DNA of 64,000 bases from Beijerinckia mobilis (GCF_000745425.1 NZ_JQJH01000015.1:33855-97854); one strand, 5' to 3'. Positions 1 through 8,372 are shown, numbered from the stretch's first letter. The notes: generated by a model from the sequence alone, not told the origin. Numbers and translations are program-made.

Positions 1-552
1 GGGTCAAGGTGCCATTCCTCGGACATGAAAACCAGTTGCGAAAGAGCATTTCTATTTTGCATCGTCCCAGTCGAGCACGAAAAGCAAAGATATTTCATAG
101 AGGTCGGTCGCCAGCAACGGCGTGGCTGCCTTAAAGGATCTACTTGTGGTGTTAAGGGTTTGTTCAGGTCAAATACATCAAGAAGAAAGAATGGCCTCAG
201 GAATAAATGCTATCCATACCCGGATCGTTGAAGCGCATTTTGCCGGAAAGCACATCAGCTTCACAAAAGCCAAAGCTGTTAAAGAAAAATATGTGCAGAT
301 GAAAAGTGCAAAGTTGCAGACACAATCAAAAATGAGCTTTTTATCAGATTTCTGATGTAATCATCTACATAATAATTTTACGGTAATATGTCGCACAGTT
401 GTTTATTTTTACAATTTTATTATTATTTATCTAAATTTTTCGTATAAATATCACTTAATTAATTCTATTAAGCACGTAAATCGTAAGGATATTGACGAGA
501 AACACATAGGTTACTATTTCATTGATAAATTTCTTTGCCTTGGAATGTCATA
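1..552. other. Gene-poor left edge
   Basis: This stretch holds only short open frames. From about 355 to 530 it is strongly AT-rich, which fits a promoter region for the secreted-protein gene that starts at 553. The single frame worth naming (191-355) is listed separately at low confidence. No RNA gene or repeat is visible. Confidence 0.5.
191..355 (+). CDS. Possible small hypothetical protein (54 aa)
   Basis: The frame reads from an ATG preceded by a purine-rich AGAAGAAAGA stretch that could serve as a ribosome binding site. The predicted peptide is short and lysine-rich, with repeated Lys-Ala pairs, and has no signal peptide, membrane segment or motif I recognise. It ends just before an AT-rich intergenic region. 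It could equally be a chance frame or the tail of a decayed gene. The longer frame starting at 122 has no better support. Confidence 0.2.
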   Translation: MASGINAIHTRIVEAHFAGKHISFTKAKAVKEKYVQMKSAKLQTQSKMSFLSDF

Positions 553-1002
553 ATGTTGAAAAGAGCTGCTCTTATAATTGCTGTTTTTCCTGGTGTCGCT
601 GGTGCCGTTGAAGGAACTTCCGTCCTCCGCCGCGATGGAATGCCGGCTACGATAAGTGCCAAATCCGGCTTCCCTCATTACGACATCGGCAAGCAATGTG
701 GCGACGCCTGGAAACCCAGTGAATCGGGCCTGAAGACCTGTATTTTGGATCAGACACGGCTTGCCACACTCACTGCCCAATTGTGGGATAACCTCGTGCG
801 AAGCGACAAAGAAGGTTGCATGCATCGGGCGGATCTCGCCAGCGCGTCTCCCTACAGCGTGCTTTATGCATGCTCTAAAGGGGCCATTTTCCGCGCTAAA
901 CACCAAACCACAACAGCCACCATTCCACTATCTCCACCCCTGCAAGCTAGCAACGACACAAAAACAGTCACCAACGCTCCGGCCGAGGTGAAGCAGCGCT
1001 AG
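553..1002 (+). CDS. Putative secreted protein of unknown function
   Basis: A 149-residue protein begins at the ATG at 553. A frame extending to a TTG at 535 exists, but the ATG places a classical signal peptide at the N terminus: MLKR followed by a hydrophobic core and an Ala-x-Ala-type site (GVAGAVEG) near residue 20. The mature part contains four spaced cysteines (in KQCGD, KTCIL, EGCMH and YACSK) that could form two disulfides, and a Thr/Pro-rich C-terminal tail. I do not recognise the family. It is probably periplasmic or exported and stands alone, after a long AT-rich leader. Confidence 0.6.
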   Translation: MLKRAALIIAVFPGVAGAVEGTSVLRRDGMPATISAKSGFPHYDIGKQCGDAWKPSESGLKTCILDQTRLATLTAQLWDNLVRSDKEGCMHRADLASASPYSVLYACSKGAIFRAKHQTTTATIPLSPPLQASNDTKTVTNAPAEVKQR

Positions 1003-1706
1003 TGTGACGCGAGAAAGGATTATACGAGTCTGACGTGAAAGCCATCAGACTTACCCCCGGATAAGACGACGGCTTTTCGAATGATCTCATAAATCGATCG
1101 CTATCAGACTGTTTTGATCGGCGATCTCATCGCCCACATTGACCAGATCATAGGACTGATAACCAAGTCTTCCTGATCCCCGGCCGGGGATCAGGAAGGT
1201 CCGGCTTGAGAGGCGCCGCTCCGCGGTCGCGGGAAGTAAAGTCCTAATGAGTTTATGCTCATTGAAACTACGCATGACGAGACGCTTGCCTCGCTTCCCC
1301 TCGCCAGAAATCGGCGTCAGGTCAATGATCCCGAACGTCGATCAATTTCTGCTTTCCAAAGCGGTTACACCAAATGCGATGATGTTCCTCTTCGGAGAGA
1401 ATTCTCCGCGAGATTGGCTTTAGGAATTTTGCCCCACGAAATTGATCCGCGCACTTCCAGGCTACATCTCTTCGGCCGCGCTGGGTTACAATGAGCAAGA
1501 TATACCCACCTCCGAACCTCCCCCCAAATATACGAAAATACCTCAAGAGCGGTCTATTGCATTCCGTGTACGGCCACGACGACCCTTGCAGCCCCCCGAA
1601 GACATGGACCGCCAAACAAACCATTAAATGCAGGTTTTCTTCGTTCAGCCTTCCCTCGCCTCAGGCAGATGAAAGCGAGGGAACAACGCCATTGTACGCT
1701 CTGCAA
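1003..1706. other. Intergenic region with a perfect palindrome
   Basis: Only short frames on both strands overlap here (for example 1255-1494 plus and 1322-1624 minus), and none has a convincing start or recognisable sequence. The one clear feature is the 30-bp perfect palindrome at 1169-1198. Confidence 0.5.
1169..1198. repeat. 30-bp perfect palindrome
   Basis: CTTCCTGATCCCCGG is followed directly by its exact reverse complement, giving two 15-bp arms with no spacer. There is no T-run on either side, so it is not a standard intrinsic terminator. It could be an operator for a dimeric regulator or a short mobile palindrome. Confidence 0.8.
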
Positions 1707-2081
1707 TCAAGCAGCCTTCAAATCATCCGGCACACGCCCGCCGTTCTCCGCGAGCTTCTTCATCACTTCCTTGTGAAGCCAAATGTTCATTTGCGCGGAA
1801 TCTTCTTTATCACCCTCATAATGCAATTCATCCGCCAATTGCTTGCGGGCCGCCAGGCTACTGTCAAGATCAAGGAGCTTTAAGAGATCGACAATCGAAT
1901 GTCTCCAATCAAGCTTTTCATGTTTGTCCTGCAAAGCCTTATCCAAAACCGCCTCGACATCGACAGTGCCAGTGGGTGTATTGGCCGCAGCAGAACCTGC
2001 CGTAGAGGGCGAAGTCGCACTCTCAGCACCCACTTGCTGCGTGCCAAAGATTTTCGATAGTATATTTCCAAAAAAGCTCAT
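1707..2081 (-). CDS. DUF3597 domain-containing protein
   Basis: This 124-residue protein resembles the DUF3597 family. It has a short N terminus (MSFFGNILSKIFG), an Ala/Thr/Ser-rich linker over about residues 18-40, and a helical C-terminal domain from about residue 42. That domain contains a W-x-x-S-I-V-D-L-L-K-L-L-x-L-D core and ends in a helix with HKEVMKKLAENGG. The start is well supported by AAGGAGCTGACAAG directly before the ATG. The function of the family is not established. Related proteins are often described as LysM-neighbouring or stress-associated small soluble proteins, but nothing in the neighbourhood here adds to that. Confidence 0.8.
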   Translation of the reverse strand: MSFFGNILSKIFGTQQVGAESATSPSTAGSAAANTPTGTVDVEAVLDKALQDKHEKLDWRHSIVDLLKLLDLDSSLAARKQLADELHYEGDKEDSAQMNIWLHKEVMKKLAENGGRVPDDLKAA

Positions 2082-2629
2082 CTTGTCAGCTCCTTATATC
2101 GGGAATTTGAGACAGAAAAGGTATATCCTTCTCGTCTATCCTGTCGAATCGACGTAAAGGTCGAACAACAAACTTATTTGGCCTACATTGAAACACGCCT
2201 CAGCGGTTAATTTAACGCTAGGGGTTACCGAAAGTTCCACAGTGTTCTGTCCAGCCTTGATGGATGAGAAGTTGAGTATTCGCTCAATTTCGCGAAGGTC
2301 TGGACACACAGCATACCAATCACTCAAGCATATGTTGCTCGCTTTGGTATTCTTCCTGTGTCAGCTTACGCAGCGAACGAATGAAGAGCTCGGGGGCGGT
2401 TTTGGCGCATATCACCGAGGGACGCGTTACTCGCCCGATTATCGTTTCCAGGTCTCGGCGATACCAGGTCTTGGCGATATAGGCAGCACTTGAAAATGTG
2501 GCCTCGGATAGACAAATAAAACGATGCAACTATTTTATAAATTGACTGTTGTTTTCGAAATATCTTAATGGAAGAGTTCTCACATAAGCTCCGATAAACG
2601 GACCTCAGATTTACAGCAGGATACCGAAG
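2082..2629. other. Intergenic region, no supported gene
   Basis: The divergent spacer between the DUF3597 gene and the next gene carries several short overlapping minus-strand frames (2136-2327, 2320-2529, 2366-2647). They start at non-ATG codons or lack ribosome binding sites and match nothing I know. The AT-rich part near 2520-2580 probably holds the promoter of the rightward gene. Confidence 0.4.
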
Positions 2630-3028
2630 TTGCAGTCCATCGATCAAATCCGCGCCGAAATCGCATCAATTGAAAAGCGTATCGCCAAACTACGCGAGGC
2701 CGAATCCATTCTGGCCGAGCTTGAAGGTGAGGTACCTGCGGCGCGTCCTCGTCGTGGTCGCCAGCCAAGAGCCGAGCAGGAGACACCAGCGCCGTCTCCC
2801 GCATTAGGATCACGTCGCCGGCAAATCTCCTCAGAGCGGGAAGGCTCCACACCGCAAGCGATCCTCGCAATCTTGGAGGCCCATGGCCCCTTGCCGCGGG
2901 CGGAAATCGAGAATGCAGTGCGTGCAGATCGTGAAATCGGCAAGCAAACAGTATCCGTTGCATTGCAGCGGCTGCGCGGAGCCGGGAAGATCCGTCTGCG
3001 CGACAACAAATGGGGCCTTAAAAAATAA
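2630..3028 (+). CDS. Coiled-coil and winged-helix-like small protein
   Basis: A 132-residue protein begins at a TTG codon with an AGGA stretch upstream. Residues 1-32 form a heptad-like coiled coil (IRAEIASIEKRIAKLREAES). A basic Arg/Pro-rich linker follows (about 38-70, with RPRRGRQPR). The C-terminal 60 residues look like a winged helix: helices around AILAILEAHGPLPRAEI and TVSVALQRLRGAGKI, and a basic wing RLRDNKWGLKK. Similar short proteins in alphaproteobacteria are annotated as hypothetical. A DNA-binding role is inferred from the wing and linker and is not demonstrated. Confidence 0.6.
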   Translation: MQSIDQIRAEIASIEKRIAKLREAESILAELEGEVPAARPRRGRQPRAEQETPAPSPALGSRRRQISSEREGSTPQAILAILEAHGPLPRAEIENAVRADREIGKQTVSVALQRLRGAGKIRLRDNKWGLKK

Positions 3029-3124
3029 GGTTGCGGCGAACGCCTCAGCTTTTCTGTTCCAGATATAACTGGTCCAGCGTCTTGCCAAAAAAGCTGGCCT
3101 GAGTCTGTATCACTCTTTCCGTAT

Positions 3125-3159
3125 ATGATTCAGAGCGTCTTTCTTGCGCTCTGAATCAT
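3125..3159. terminator. 13-bp stem hairpin, possible terminator
   Basis: ATGATTCAGAGCG (3125-3137) and CGCTCTGAATCAT (3147-3159) are exact reverse complements around a 9-base loop. The hairpin lies about 100 bases past the stop codon of the preceding gene. No strong U-tract follows, so termination is likely but not certain. Confidence 0.5.
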
Positions 3160-3515
3160 GGAGCCTTCGTCGTGTCGTTATTTATTGGCACGTCCATGCA
3201 ATGTTTCAGTCCTTCTCGTAAATCTTCATAGATCGAGCCATTGCACCGCAAGATATTTTCGACCGAATAGCCTCAATATTTCCCTGACCGCTTTGCAGAT
3301 GGCACTTTTTTACAAAGCGTCAAATGTTTATAAAATTTAATGTTTCCTTTGAAACTTCCAGCTGTTTCATGCACCCTGCTTTCGCATTGTCATAACCATT
3401 TCACATCGCCTCGATCCTCGCTCCATTGCCCCGGACAATAATAAGTCCTGAAGACAGCAACCGATTGCAGTCGAACCGAACCGGGGAAACCAATTCTTCG
3501 AAAAGGAGCGCTACT

Positions 3516-3615
3516 GGAGCATTGCGGATTATTCTGAAACGCTCCGCTCAAAAGAGCGAGGTTTTCACAACAATGGAATCGCGAAGCGATTCAATGTTAT
3601 CGGAAAATGCTCTCG
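3516..3615 (-). repeat. Dispersed palindromic element, copy 1
   Basis: Read on the minus strand, this copy has GAGCATTTTCCGAT, then TGAATCGCTTCGCGATTC, and ends in a GAGCGTTTC block. It matches the copy at 17834-17937 in order and spacing, and resembles the copy at 33941-34048. The internal GAATCGC/GCGATTC pair makes a strong hairpin. Such roughly 100-bp elements are typical non-coding palindromic repeats of alphaproteobacterial chromosomes. Confidence 0.7.
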
Positions 3616-4497
3616 TCCGTGGCTCCCATCGATGTGGCGGCGAAATGTTCTCGCTTTGAAAAGCATCATCTGACTTCATTAAAATACTTGAAAATAAAAT
3701 ATATTTTATAGTGCCATCAGAAAGCATTCAAACAGATTGACGCTCCATTTCTCGTTTCAGAGAGAATGATAAGGATCACAGGCGTATGTAAATGATACCG
3801 CCATGAGGCAATGCGATCCTAAGCAACACACATTAACAGTCTCGCAGAATGTTTTCCACTTCTCCCCCTGAAGCCTGTTCCGCCTCTGATGTCTGACATC
3901 ATCACGCCAGATTTTTCATCTACAAAGACCTATTTTGACGGCGAATGTATAAACGGCGATAGACTCCCAGACAGGCAAATGTATTTTAATCGGTTCCCAT
4001 ACCGGCGGTGTCCTGTGACAATAAGGACTCTATGTCGCCACGAAGTCGCCCGATCGAATGCTGCATTCATAACCGTAGTCGCAACAGACTCATGGAAGAA
4101 GAGTGTGTATCCTGTCGTTTTCGTGCTTCGAGGAATTCGAAACGTCGCGAACCTGTTGACTCTGATGGAAACAGGGCAACCACGACCAAACAGCCTTCAG
4201 CCGGGCCTGCGGATATAAGGATTGCCAAAGACCTGGTGCCAAGCCGCCGCCGCGCGGCCTAATCCTGCAAATATCTTTTCCGCTTTTATCTCGACATCGG
4301 AGCGAGCGATCAGAACCCATCCAGGCTCATTTGTGAGCGGGTTCAGGTCATTGCAGAAGAACGTCTGCCTCTGGGATAGAGGCACGTGTCGCTATGAAAT
4401 CCTGGCTTGAAAATTTCCGACAAGCGTCACTCAAAGAGTACGACGCGAAACACCGAACTGGTCGATCCTCGGGAGAACTTCCGCCTAAAAAGGCGTT

Positions 4498-4513
4498 GGC
4501 TCCCTGAGCAGGA
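4498..4513. other. attL, 16-bp duplicate of tRNA-Asn 3' end
   Basis: GGCTCCCTGAGCAGGA is identical to 13241-13256. No tRNA body is attached here, so this is the duplicated end left by integration. The flanking bases differ from the right copy on both sides, which limits the shared core to 16 bp. Confidence 0.8.
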
Positions 4514-4529
4514 AAGCATTACGTGTTGA

Positions 4530-4549
4530 CTAAGTGTCTGAGACTTAAG
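4530..4549. promoter_or_regulatory. Candidate integrase arm-type sites (left)
   Basis: CTAAGTGTCTGA at 4530 is followed by an inverted CTTAAGTCTCAGA on the other strand. Both resemble CTAAGTCTCTGA and CTAAGTCTTTGG near the right end (13187 and 13205). Short repeats placed this way at both ends of an element are typical integrase or excisionase arm sites. Confidence 0.5.
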
Positions 4550-4709
4550 GGCTATTCTTTGGCGGCGGCCTGATCGGTGTAGCACGTCACCGTGGCAGTT
4601 GCAAGCCCCTCACGATTTGGGCCGGATTTTTCCGAGCTGACTACCCTTTACGTGGTCAGAAACGATTTACCCCCATGCCGGTGGGTGGGGGTCTTTAAAA
4701 AAAGCCGAA

Positions 4710-4835
4710 CGGCACGGGACCATGGACACGCGACGGCTTCGCCTTTGCGCGGGGATGGCGCGCCTTCGGCTTGCCGGGGAAAGAGGCACGCTATCGCGCG
4801 CGGGATGGCCGCGCTTCGCTTGCCGGGGACCATCC
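4710..4835 (+). repeat. Island multi-hairpin repeat, copy A
   Basis: This copy has two successive units of hairpin, CGCGGGGATG or CGCGGGATG, then a second hairpin of the type GCGCCTTCGGC-TTGC, ending in GGGGAAAG and GGGGACCATCC. It shares order and spacing with copies at 6644-6752, 8264-8372 and 11211-11307, all in the same orientation and all inside the island. It lies upstream of the serine recombinase gene. It is non-coding DNA or a structured RNA; open frames running through it are not believable. Confidence 0.75.
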
Positions 4836-4873
4836 AACTCGGTGCGCTGTCTTACCGTGGCCCGGCGTGTCCG

Positions 4874-4915
4874 GCCTTGCCTGCCCTGCCCTGCCCTGTC
4901 TTGCCTTGCCTTGCG
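4874..4915 (+). repeat. Pentanucleotide simple repeat
   Basis: A run of CCTTG/CCCTG-type pentamers, about eight units with small changes. It sits between multi-hairpin repeat A and the recombinase gene and probably arose by slippage. Confidence 0.7.
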
Positions 4916-5098
4916 CTAATGCCCGCATTCGCTGCGCGGTCGTCGTTCTGCCCTGCCCTAAAACGGGCGTCTCGGTCATGGGTAGTTCGAAGCCGTCTCA
5001 ATGTGCCCTAAAAGGTGCTTGACAGTATTCAGGGCATGTCCTAATTATTCGATACGGCTGGGACATGGTGTCCCGGCGTCCTTGAAGGATCGAACCTC

Positions 5099-5746
5099 AT
5101 GTCACGTGTTTTTCTTTATGCTCGCGTCTCGAAGGATGACCTCGTCACCGATAATCAGATTGAACAAGTCGCTGCCGCCGGGATCGTTGTCCAGCCGAAC
5201 CGTGTTGTTTCGGAGGTTGTGTCAGGATCGACGCCGATGAGCCAACGGCCGGGCTTTGCGAAACTTCTGGACCGGCTTGAGGATGGCGATACGGTCGTTG
5301 TCACCAAGCTGGACCGGCTAGGCCGAGATGCTGTCGATGTCACCACGACTGTCCGGGCGATGGCGGCGCGCGGGATCCGCGTTCGGTGCCTAGCTTTGGG
5401 CGACATGGACCTGACCAGCGCGGCTGGCTTGCTGACGATGCAGGTTCTCAATGCCGTGGCACAGTTCGAGCGGGACCTTATCATTGAGAGGACGAACGCC
5501 GGGCTGGCGCGCGCTAAAGCGGCTGGCGTGGCCGTGGGCAGGCCTCCGGTCGTCTCGGCTATGGACATAGCGGCCATCAAGGAAAGCCTGTCAGCGGGTA
5601 AATCTGTGGCTTCTACGGCCAAGGCGTTTGGCGTGTCGAGGCAGACCGTTTCGAGGATTAGGGACGGGCAGAAAGTCGGTGTCGTGAAGGCAGGCGCTGG
5701 CGCTGCGAAGGAAGTAAAGAATGACGTGGCTGATAGTCTAGTCTGA
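5099..5746 (+). CDS. Serine recombinase (resolvase/invertase family)
   Basis: A 215-residue small serine recombinase. The N-terminal catalytic domain opens with YARVSKDD, placing the nucleophile at Ser11 and an active-site Arg at residue 9. It also carries KLDRLGRD with Arg73 and Arg76 and the E-R-T-N-A-G-L-A-R-A-K-A-A-G segment that forms the long E helix. Residues about 150-190 form the C-terminal helix-turn-helix (GKSVASTAKAFGVSRQTVSRI). Length and order are those of Tn3/Hin-type resolvases. The ATG has a GAAGGAT ribosome binding site about 10 bases upstream. In an element that already has a tyrosine integrase, it may resolve multimers or invert a segment; that role is inferred. Confidence 0.93.
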   Translation: MSRVFLYARVSKDDLVTDNQIEQVAAAGIVVQPNRVVSEVVSGSTPMSQRPGFAKLLDRLEDGDTVVVTKLDRLGRDAVDVTTTVRAMAARGIRVRCLALGDMDLTSAAGLLTMQVLNAVAQFERDLIIERTNAGLARAKAAGVAVGRPPVVSAMDIAAIKESLSAGKSVASTAKAFGVSRQTVSRIRDGQKVGVVKAGAGAAKEVKNDVADSLV

Positions 5747-5846
5747 TGGATTGTCTTTGGTTGTTTACCAGTTTATTTTGAGTTGACTTCGGCATCGGCG
5801 GTTGTTACTACTGGCGGTGTTGTCTTTAGCTTTGGAGCGGTGCGCT

Positions 5847-6083
5847 ATGCTTATTTCTTTTGAGCTTGTTTCGGGTGGTCAACTTGGTGTCGATCTTTAT
5901 GTCGGTCTTAAGGGCATCGTCCTCGGCGCGGGGCGGCGCGACTCTGGATCGACTGCCTATGTCGAGGAAATGCGCAGGCCTTGGTGTCTCGGCTTTGTTG
6001 TCGAATGGTCTTGTCGAGAAGTCTGGCTTTCGGCCGGAACTTGGCGCGGCGAATGGGCTGTCTTGGGCTGTGAAAAAGTGTAA
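5847..6083 (+). CDS. Doubtful small hypothetical protein
   Basis: A 78-residue frame starts at an ATG with a GGAG stretch about 10 bases upstream. It is Gly/Val-rich with several tryptophans near the end, and its stop lies within the first iteron-like repeat. I recognise no family, and overlapping frames on both strands are as long. It is listed only because the region between the recombinase and the repeat field would otherwise be empty. Confidence 0.2.
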   Translation: MLISFELVSGGQLGVDLYVGLKGIVLGAGRRDSGSTAYVEEMRRPWCLGFVVEWSCREVWLSAGTWRGEWAVLGCEKV

Positions 6084-6450
6084 TGATATCAATGACTCAC
6101 GAAACCGTAAGGTACTAGACCCTGCTTAGCGTGGCAGGCTAATGGCATGGTATAAGAGAAGGCTGGCGGCCTTTGGCTGGTAACGTACTAGACAAGGCTG
6201 GTGGCTTGGCTTGGCCGGGCTGACCGGCGTCCCTGCGAAAAGTGTAACGATATCAATAACTTTCGAAAGGAACCGGTATAAGATAAGACTTAGCGCCGGG
6301 GCAACCGGGACGTGTCGTCTTCGGCTGATGCAACCGGCTTAGGAAAAGTGTAACGATATCAATAACCTTTGGGTGCTACGGTACCAGATAAGACTTAGCG
6401 CGTTGTGAACCGGCGCACTTTTACCCGCTGGTATAGGACAATCTTGGCGC
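6074..6450 (+). repeat. Iteron-like repeat field, candidate replication origin
   Basis: Two repeat families interleave here, all in one orientation. Family 1, AAAAGTGTAAYGATATCAAT, occurs at 6074-6097, 6238-6261 and 6344-6367. Family 2, GGTAYNAGAYAAGRCTTRGC, occurs at 6111, 6149, 6184, 6275, 6380 and 6430, the last two followed by GCGTTGTGAAC-GGCGCAC. Directly repeated 20- to 24-mers with no gene, upstream of replication genes, are characteristic of origins bound by an initiator or helicase loader. They could also be operators or a packaging site. Confidence 0.65.
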
Positions 6451-6643
6451 GTTGTGAACTGGCGCACCTTAACGGTGTGACATGAAAGACACATGTGTTG
6501 CAGATTTGCATCACTCGTGCCGGACTATCGGTATCAAGTTCTTTCATCAACCGATGCCGCCTTATCCTTTTAACTTCAATCACATGTGCAGGGGATTGCT
6601 TTAGAGCTTCGCAGCTTTTGAAGCGTTCAGCCTGCGGCGCGGT

Positions 6644-6752
6644 AGGCACGTGCGGCTCCGCCTTCGCGCGGGATACGTCGCTTCGCGTCGTGGGGGAAAG
6701 ACCACGCTTCGCGCGGGGATGCTTCGCGCTTCGCGCTTGCTGGGGACCATCC
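6644..6752 (+). repeat. Island multi-hairpin repeat, copy B
   Basis: AGGCACGTGCGG opens the copy. It then shows the CGCGGGATACG-CGCTTCGCG hairpins, GGGGGAAAGACCACGC, CGCGGGGATG, a CTTCGCGCTTCGCGCTTGC hairpin and GGGGACCATCC. It aligns block by block with copies A, C and D. It lies upstream of the 13-bp tandem array and the gene at 6949. Confidence 0.8.
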
Positions 6753-6817
6753 ATGGCTTGAGGGCAGGCCGGTCAGTCGTTGCGCCGTGGTCCGCCCGTT
6801 CAGCCGCAAAGTTTAGT

Positions 6818-6925
6818 CTGTTGGTCGAGGCTGTTGGTCGAGGCTGTTGGTCGTGGCTGTTGGTCGTGGCTTGCTGTCTTGGCCGTTGGTCTGTCTTTGG
6901 GGTTGGGCCGTTGGTCTGTCTTTAG
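6818..6925 (+). repeat. 13-bp tandem array in front of the 6949 gene
   Basis: Four units of CTGTTGGTCGWGG run from 6818 to 6869, followed by a degenerate fifth unit. An 18-bp sequence, GGCCGTTGGTCTGTCTTT, is then duplicated at 6881 and 6906. The array ends about 10 bases before the ribosome binding site of the next gene, so it lies in its leader or promoter. Confidence 0.85.
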
Positions 6926-6948
6926 GAATTAAAACAAGGAGATATGAA

Positions 6949-8103
6949 ATGGGTGCTGAAAAAAAGTATGAAATTGTGGAAGGCTTTCAGACGCTTCCGT
7001 GGGTTCGGCTCGATAGTGTGGTCAATAGGATATCGCTGCGGGATGACTTGGAGAGCCTCGAAGCTGGACGGCGGGATAGGCTTAAAGCCACGGGCAAAGG
7101 TGCGGCTGTGAGTGGGACGCCGGTTGTTGTTCATGTCGTTACTATGGGGGATGACGCAAGGCTTGGGCGGCGGTGCAAGGCTGTTGGCGTGGCTGTGGTT
7201 GTTGACTTTGGGGCAGCGACCAATGTCCCGGCTTATAGACGTAGCTTTAGGGTCGAGGACGTGACCCGGGAAGAGGCAGGCGCACGGGGCTTGCTCGATG
7301 GTCTGGGCGTGTTGAGCGATCCGGCTTATCGGGATGCTGTGGCTGGGCGTCCTGTCTTGGTCGTGACCAATGCGAGGGGCGTTGCGCAATTCCTTGCGGC
7401 CGGGTCTTTGAGACGGTTCTGGCTGGCTAGCGCGTTTGCCTTGCCGGATGTCATGGCGGCGGAGTTTGGGTGGAGTGTCATCGAGACGAGTTCGAAAGCG
7501 TTGCCTTGGAGCTTTGCGCAATGTGCTGATGAAGCTGTTGAAGTCTGGAAAATTTCGCACGGCATCACCGGCGTGGAATATTGGCCGCGCGGGACGGAAG
7601 CCAGTTCAAAGGTCAAGGCTTCGGTGCATGTCAAGGCGTTCGGCATCGCGTTGCTCGCCGCTTCAAAAGCTAGAGGGTCGATCGAAAAGCGGGACACTCG
7701 GTCGAAGGGTGGCAAGCTTGAAGGCTTGTCTACAAGTGAGGAACGGCAGCAGCGGCTTGGTGCTACCCAACGGCTTGAGGATGTGGAGGCTTTTCGGTTA
7801 CTTGATGAGGAGACTTTCGGTCCGGTCGTAATGGGCTGGGCCGAGAGCAACGCTGCGGCTGACCGGCGACATGAGCGGTTCATTGCCAAGCAGAAGGAGG
7901 AGCGGAAAGCTCGCGGCAATGGTCATGGGGGCAGAAGGATCGCAGGGGAGAAGACTGAAGCGACCTTGGCATGGGAGGCGGCGAAGCGAACGCTAGCGTT
8001 AGCGGCCAAGCGCGAGGGTCGGAGGAACGCGGAAGCAGATGCCTTGTTGAAAGCGCGGGAGATTGGCGAAGGGATCATGGCTGAACTGCGGGCTATGAAA
8101 TAG
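6949..8103 (+). CDS. Island protein of unknown function (384 aa)
   Basis: The start is the ATG at 6949, which has a perfect AAGGAGA seven bases upstream. The longer frame running back to 6847 would translate the tandem array. I do not recognise the protein. The N-terminal half (residues 1-190) looks alpha/beta, with hydrophobic strands such as TPVVVHVVTMG, VGVAVVVDFG and GRPVLVVTNA. The C-terminal third is highly charged and helical (KQKEERKARGNGHGGRR and a long Ala/Arg/Glu helix). Its place between an iteron field and a helicase gene suggests a replication or regulatory role, but there is no motif to prove it. Confidence 0.75.
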   Translation: MGAEKKYEIVEGFQTLPWVRLDSVVNRISLRDDLESLEAGRRDRLKATGKGAAVSGTPVVVHVVTMGDDARLGRRCKAVGVAVVVDFGAATNVPAYRRSFRVEDVTREEAGARGLLDGLGVLSDPAYRDAVAGRPVLVVTNARGVAQFLAAGSLRRFWLASAFALPDVMAAEFGWSVIETSSKALPWSFAQCADEAVEVWKISHGITGVEYWPRGTEASSKVKASVHVKAFGIALLAASKARGSIEKRDTRSKGGKLEGLSTSEERQQRLGATQRLEDVEAFRLLDEETFGPVVMGWAESNAAADRRHERFIAKQKEERKARGNGHGGRRIAGEKTEATLAWEAAKRTLALAAKREGRRNAEADALLKAREIGEGIMAELRAMK

Positions 8104-8263
8104 GCTAAGGGACCTTCTGGGACCTTTACGTCTATTAGGCATAATGGTCGAAGCGGCTGCCTTGGTTGCACGAAAAGCCGCGATTTTGGGTGGCGATTTT
8201 GAAGCGGCTCACCTGTTTCTAAGTTGTTGAAAATGCTGGACGCATATTTGCGTTCGGTGAGAG

Positions 8264-8372
8264 AGGCACGTGCGGCTTCGCCTCCGCGCGGGATACGCCG
8301 CTTCGCGTCGTGAGGAAAAGAGCCACGCCTATCGGCGCGGGGATGCTCGCCTTCGGCTCGCTAGGACAATCC
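8264..8372 (+). repeat. Island multi-hairpin repeat, copy C
   Basis: AGGCACGTGCGGCTTCGCC, CGCGCGGGATACG, a GCTTCGCG hairpin, GAGGAAAAGAGCCACGCC, GGCGCGGGGATG, the CTCGCCTTCGGCTCGC hairpin and TAGGACAATCC follow in the same order as in copies B and D. It sits upstream of the antirepressor-like gene. The upstream part of the frame starting at 8310 is this repeat and not protein. Confidence 0.8.

Larger units (their letters stand above)
3029..4497. other. Non-coding chromosomal flank before the island
   Basis: About 1.5 kb without a convincing gene. It contains a hairpin just after the preceding gene (3125-3159), one copy of a dispersed palindromic element (3516-3615) and AT-rich DNA around 3290-3350 and 3660-3780. 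The frames at 3889-4218 (plus) and 4090-4320 (minus) overlap each other and have no recognisable content. The low gene content beside an integration site suggests decayed DNA. Confidence 0.5.

Noticed and set aside
2320..2529. 69-residue minus-strand frame
   Set aside because: Plausible composition, but no ribosome binding site, no known family and overlapping frames; not enough to call.
4592..5011. 139-residue plus-strand frame
   Set aside because: It translates multi-hairpin repeat A and a pentamer simple repeat (runs of Pro/Cys/Leu/Ala) and has overlapping frames on both strands.
6074..6450. CRISPR array
   Set aside because: Repeats are unevenly spaced, belong to two families and have no cas genes nearby; they fit iterons better.
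6847..6948. N-terminal extension of the 384-aa gene
   Set aside because: It would translate the 13-bp tandem array; the ATG at 6949 has a perfect ribosome binding site.
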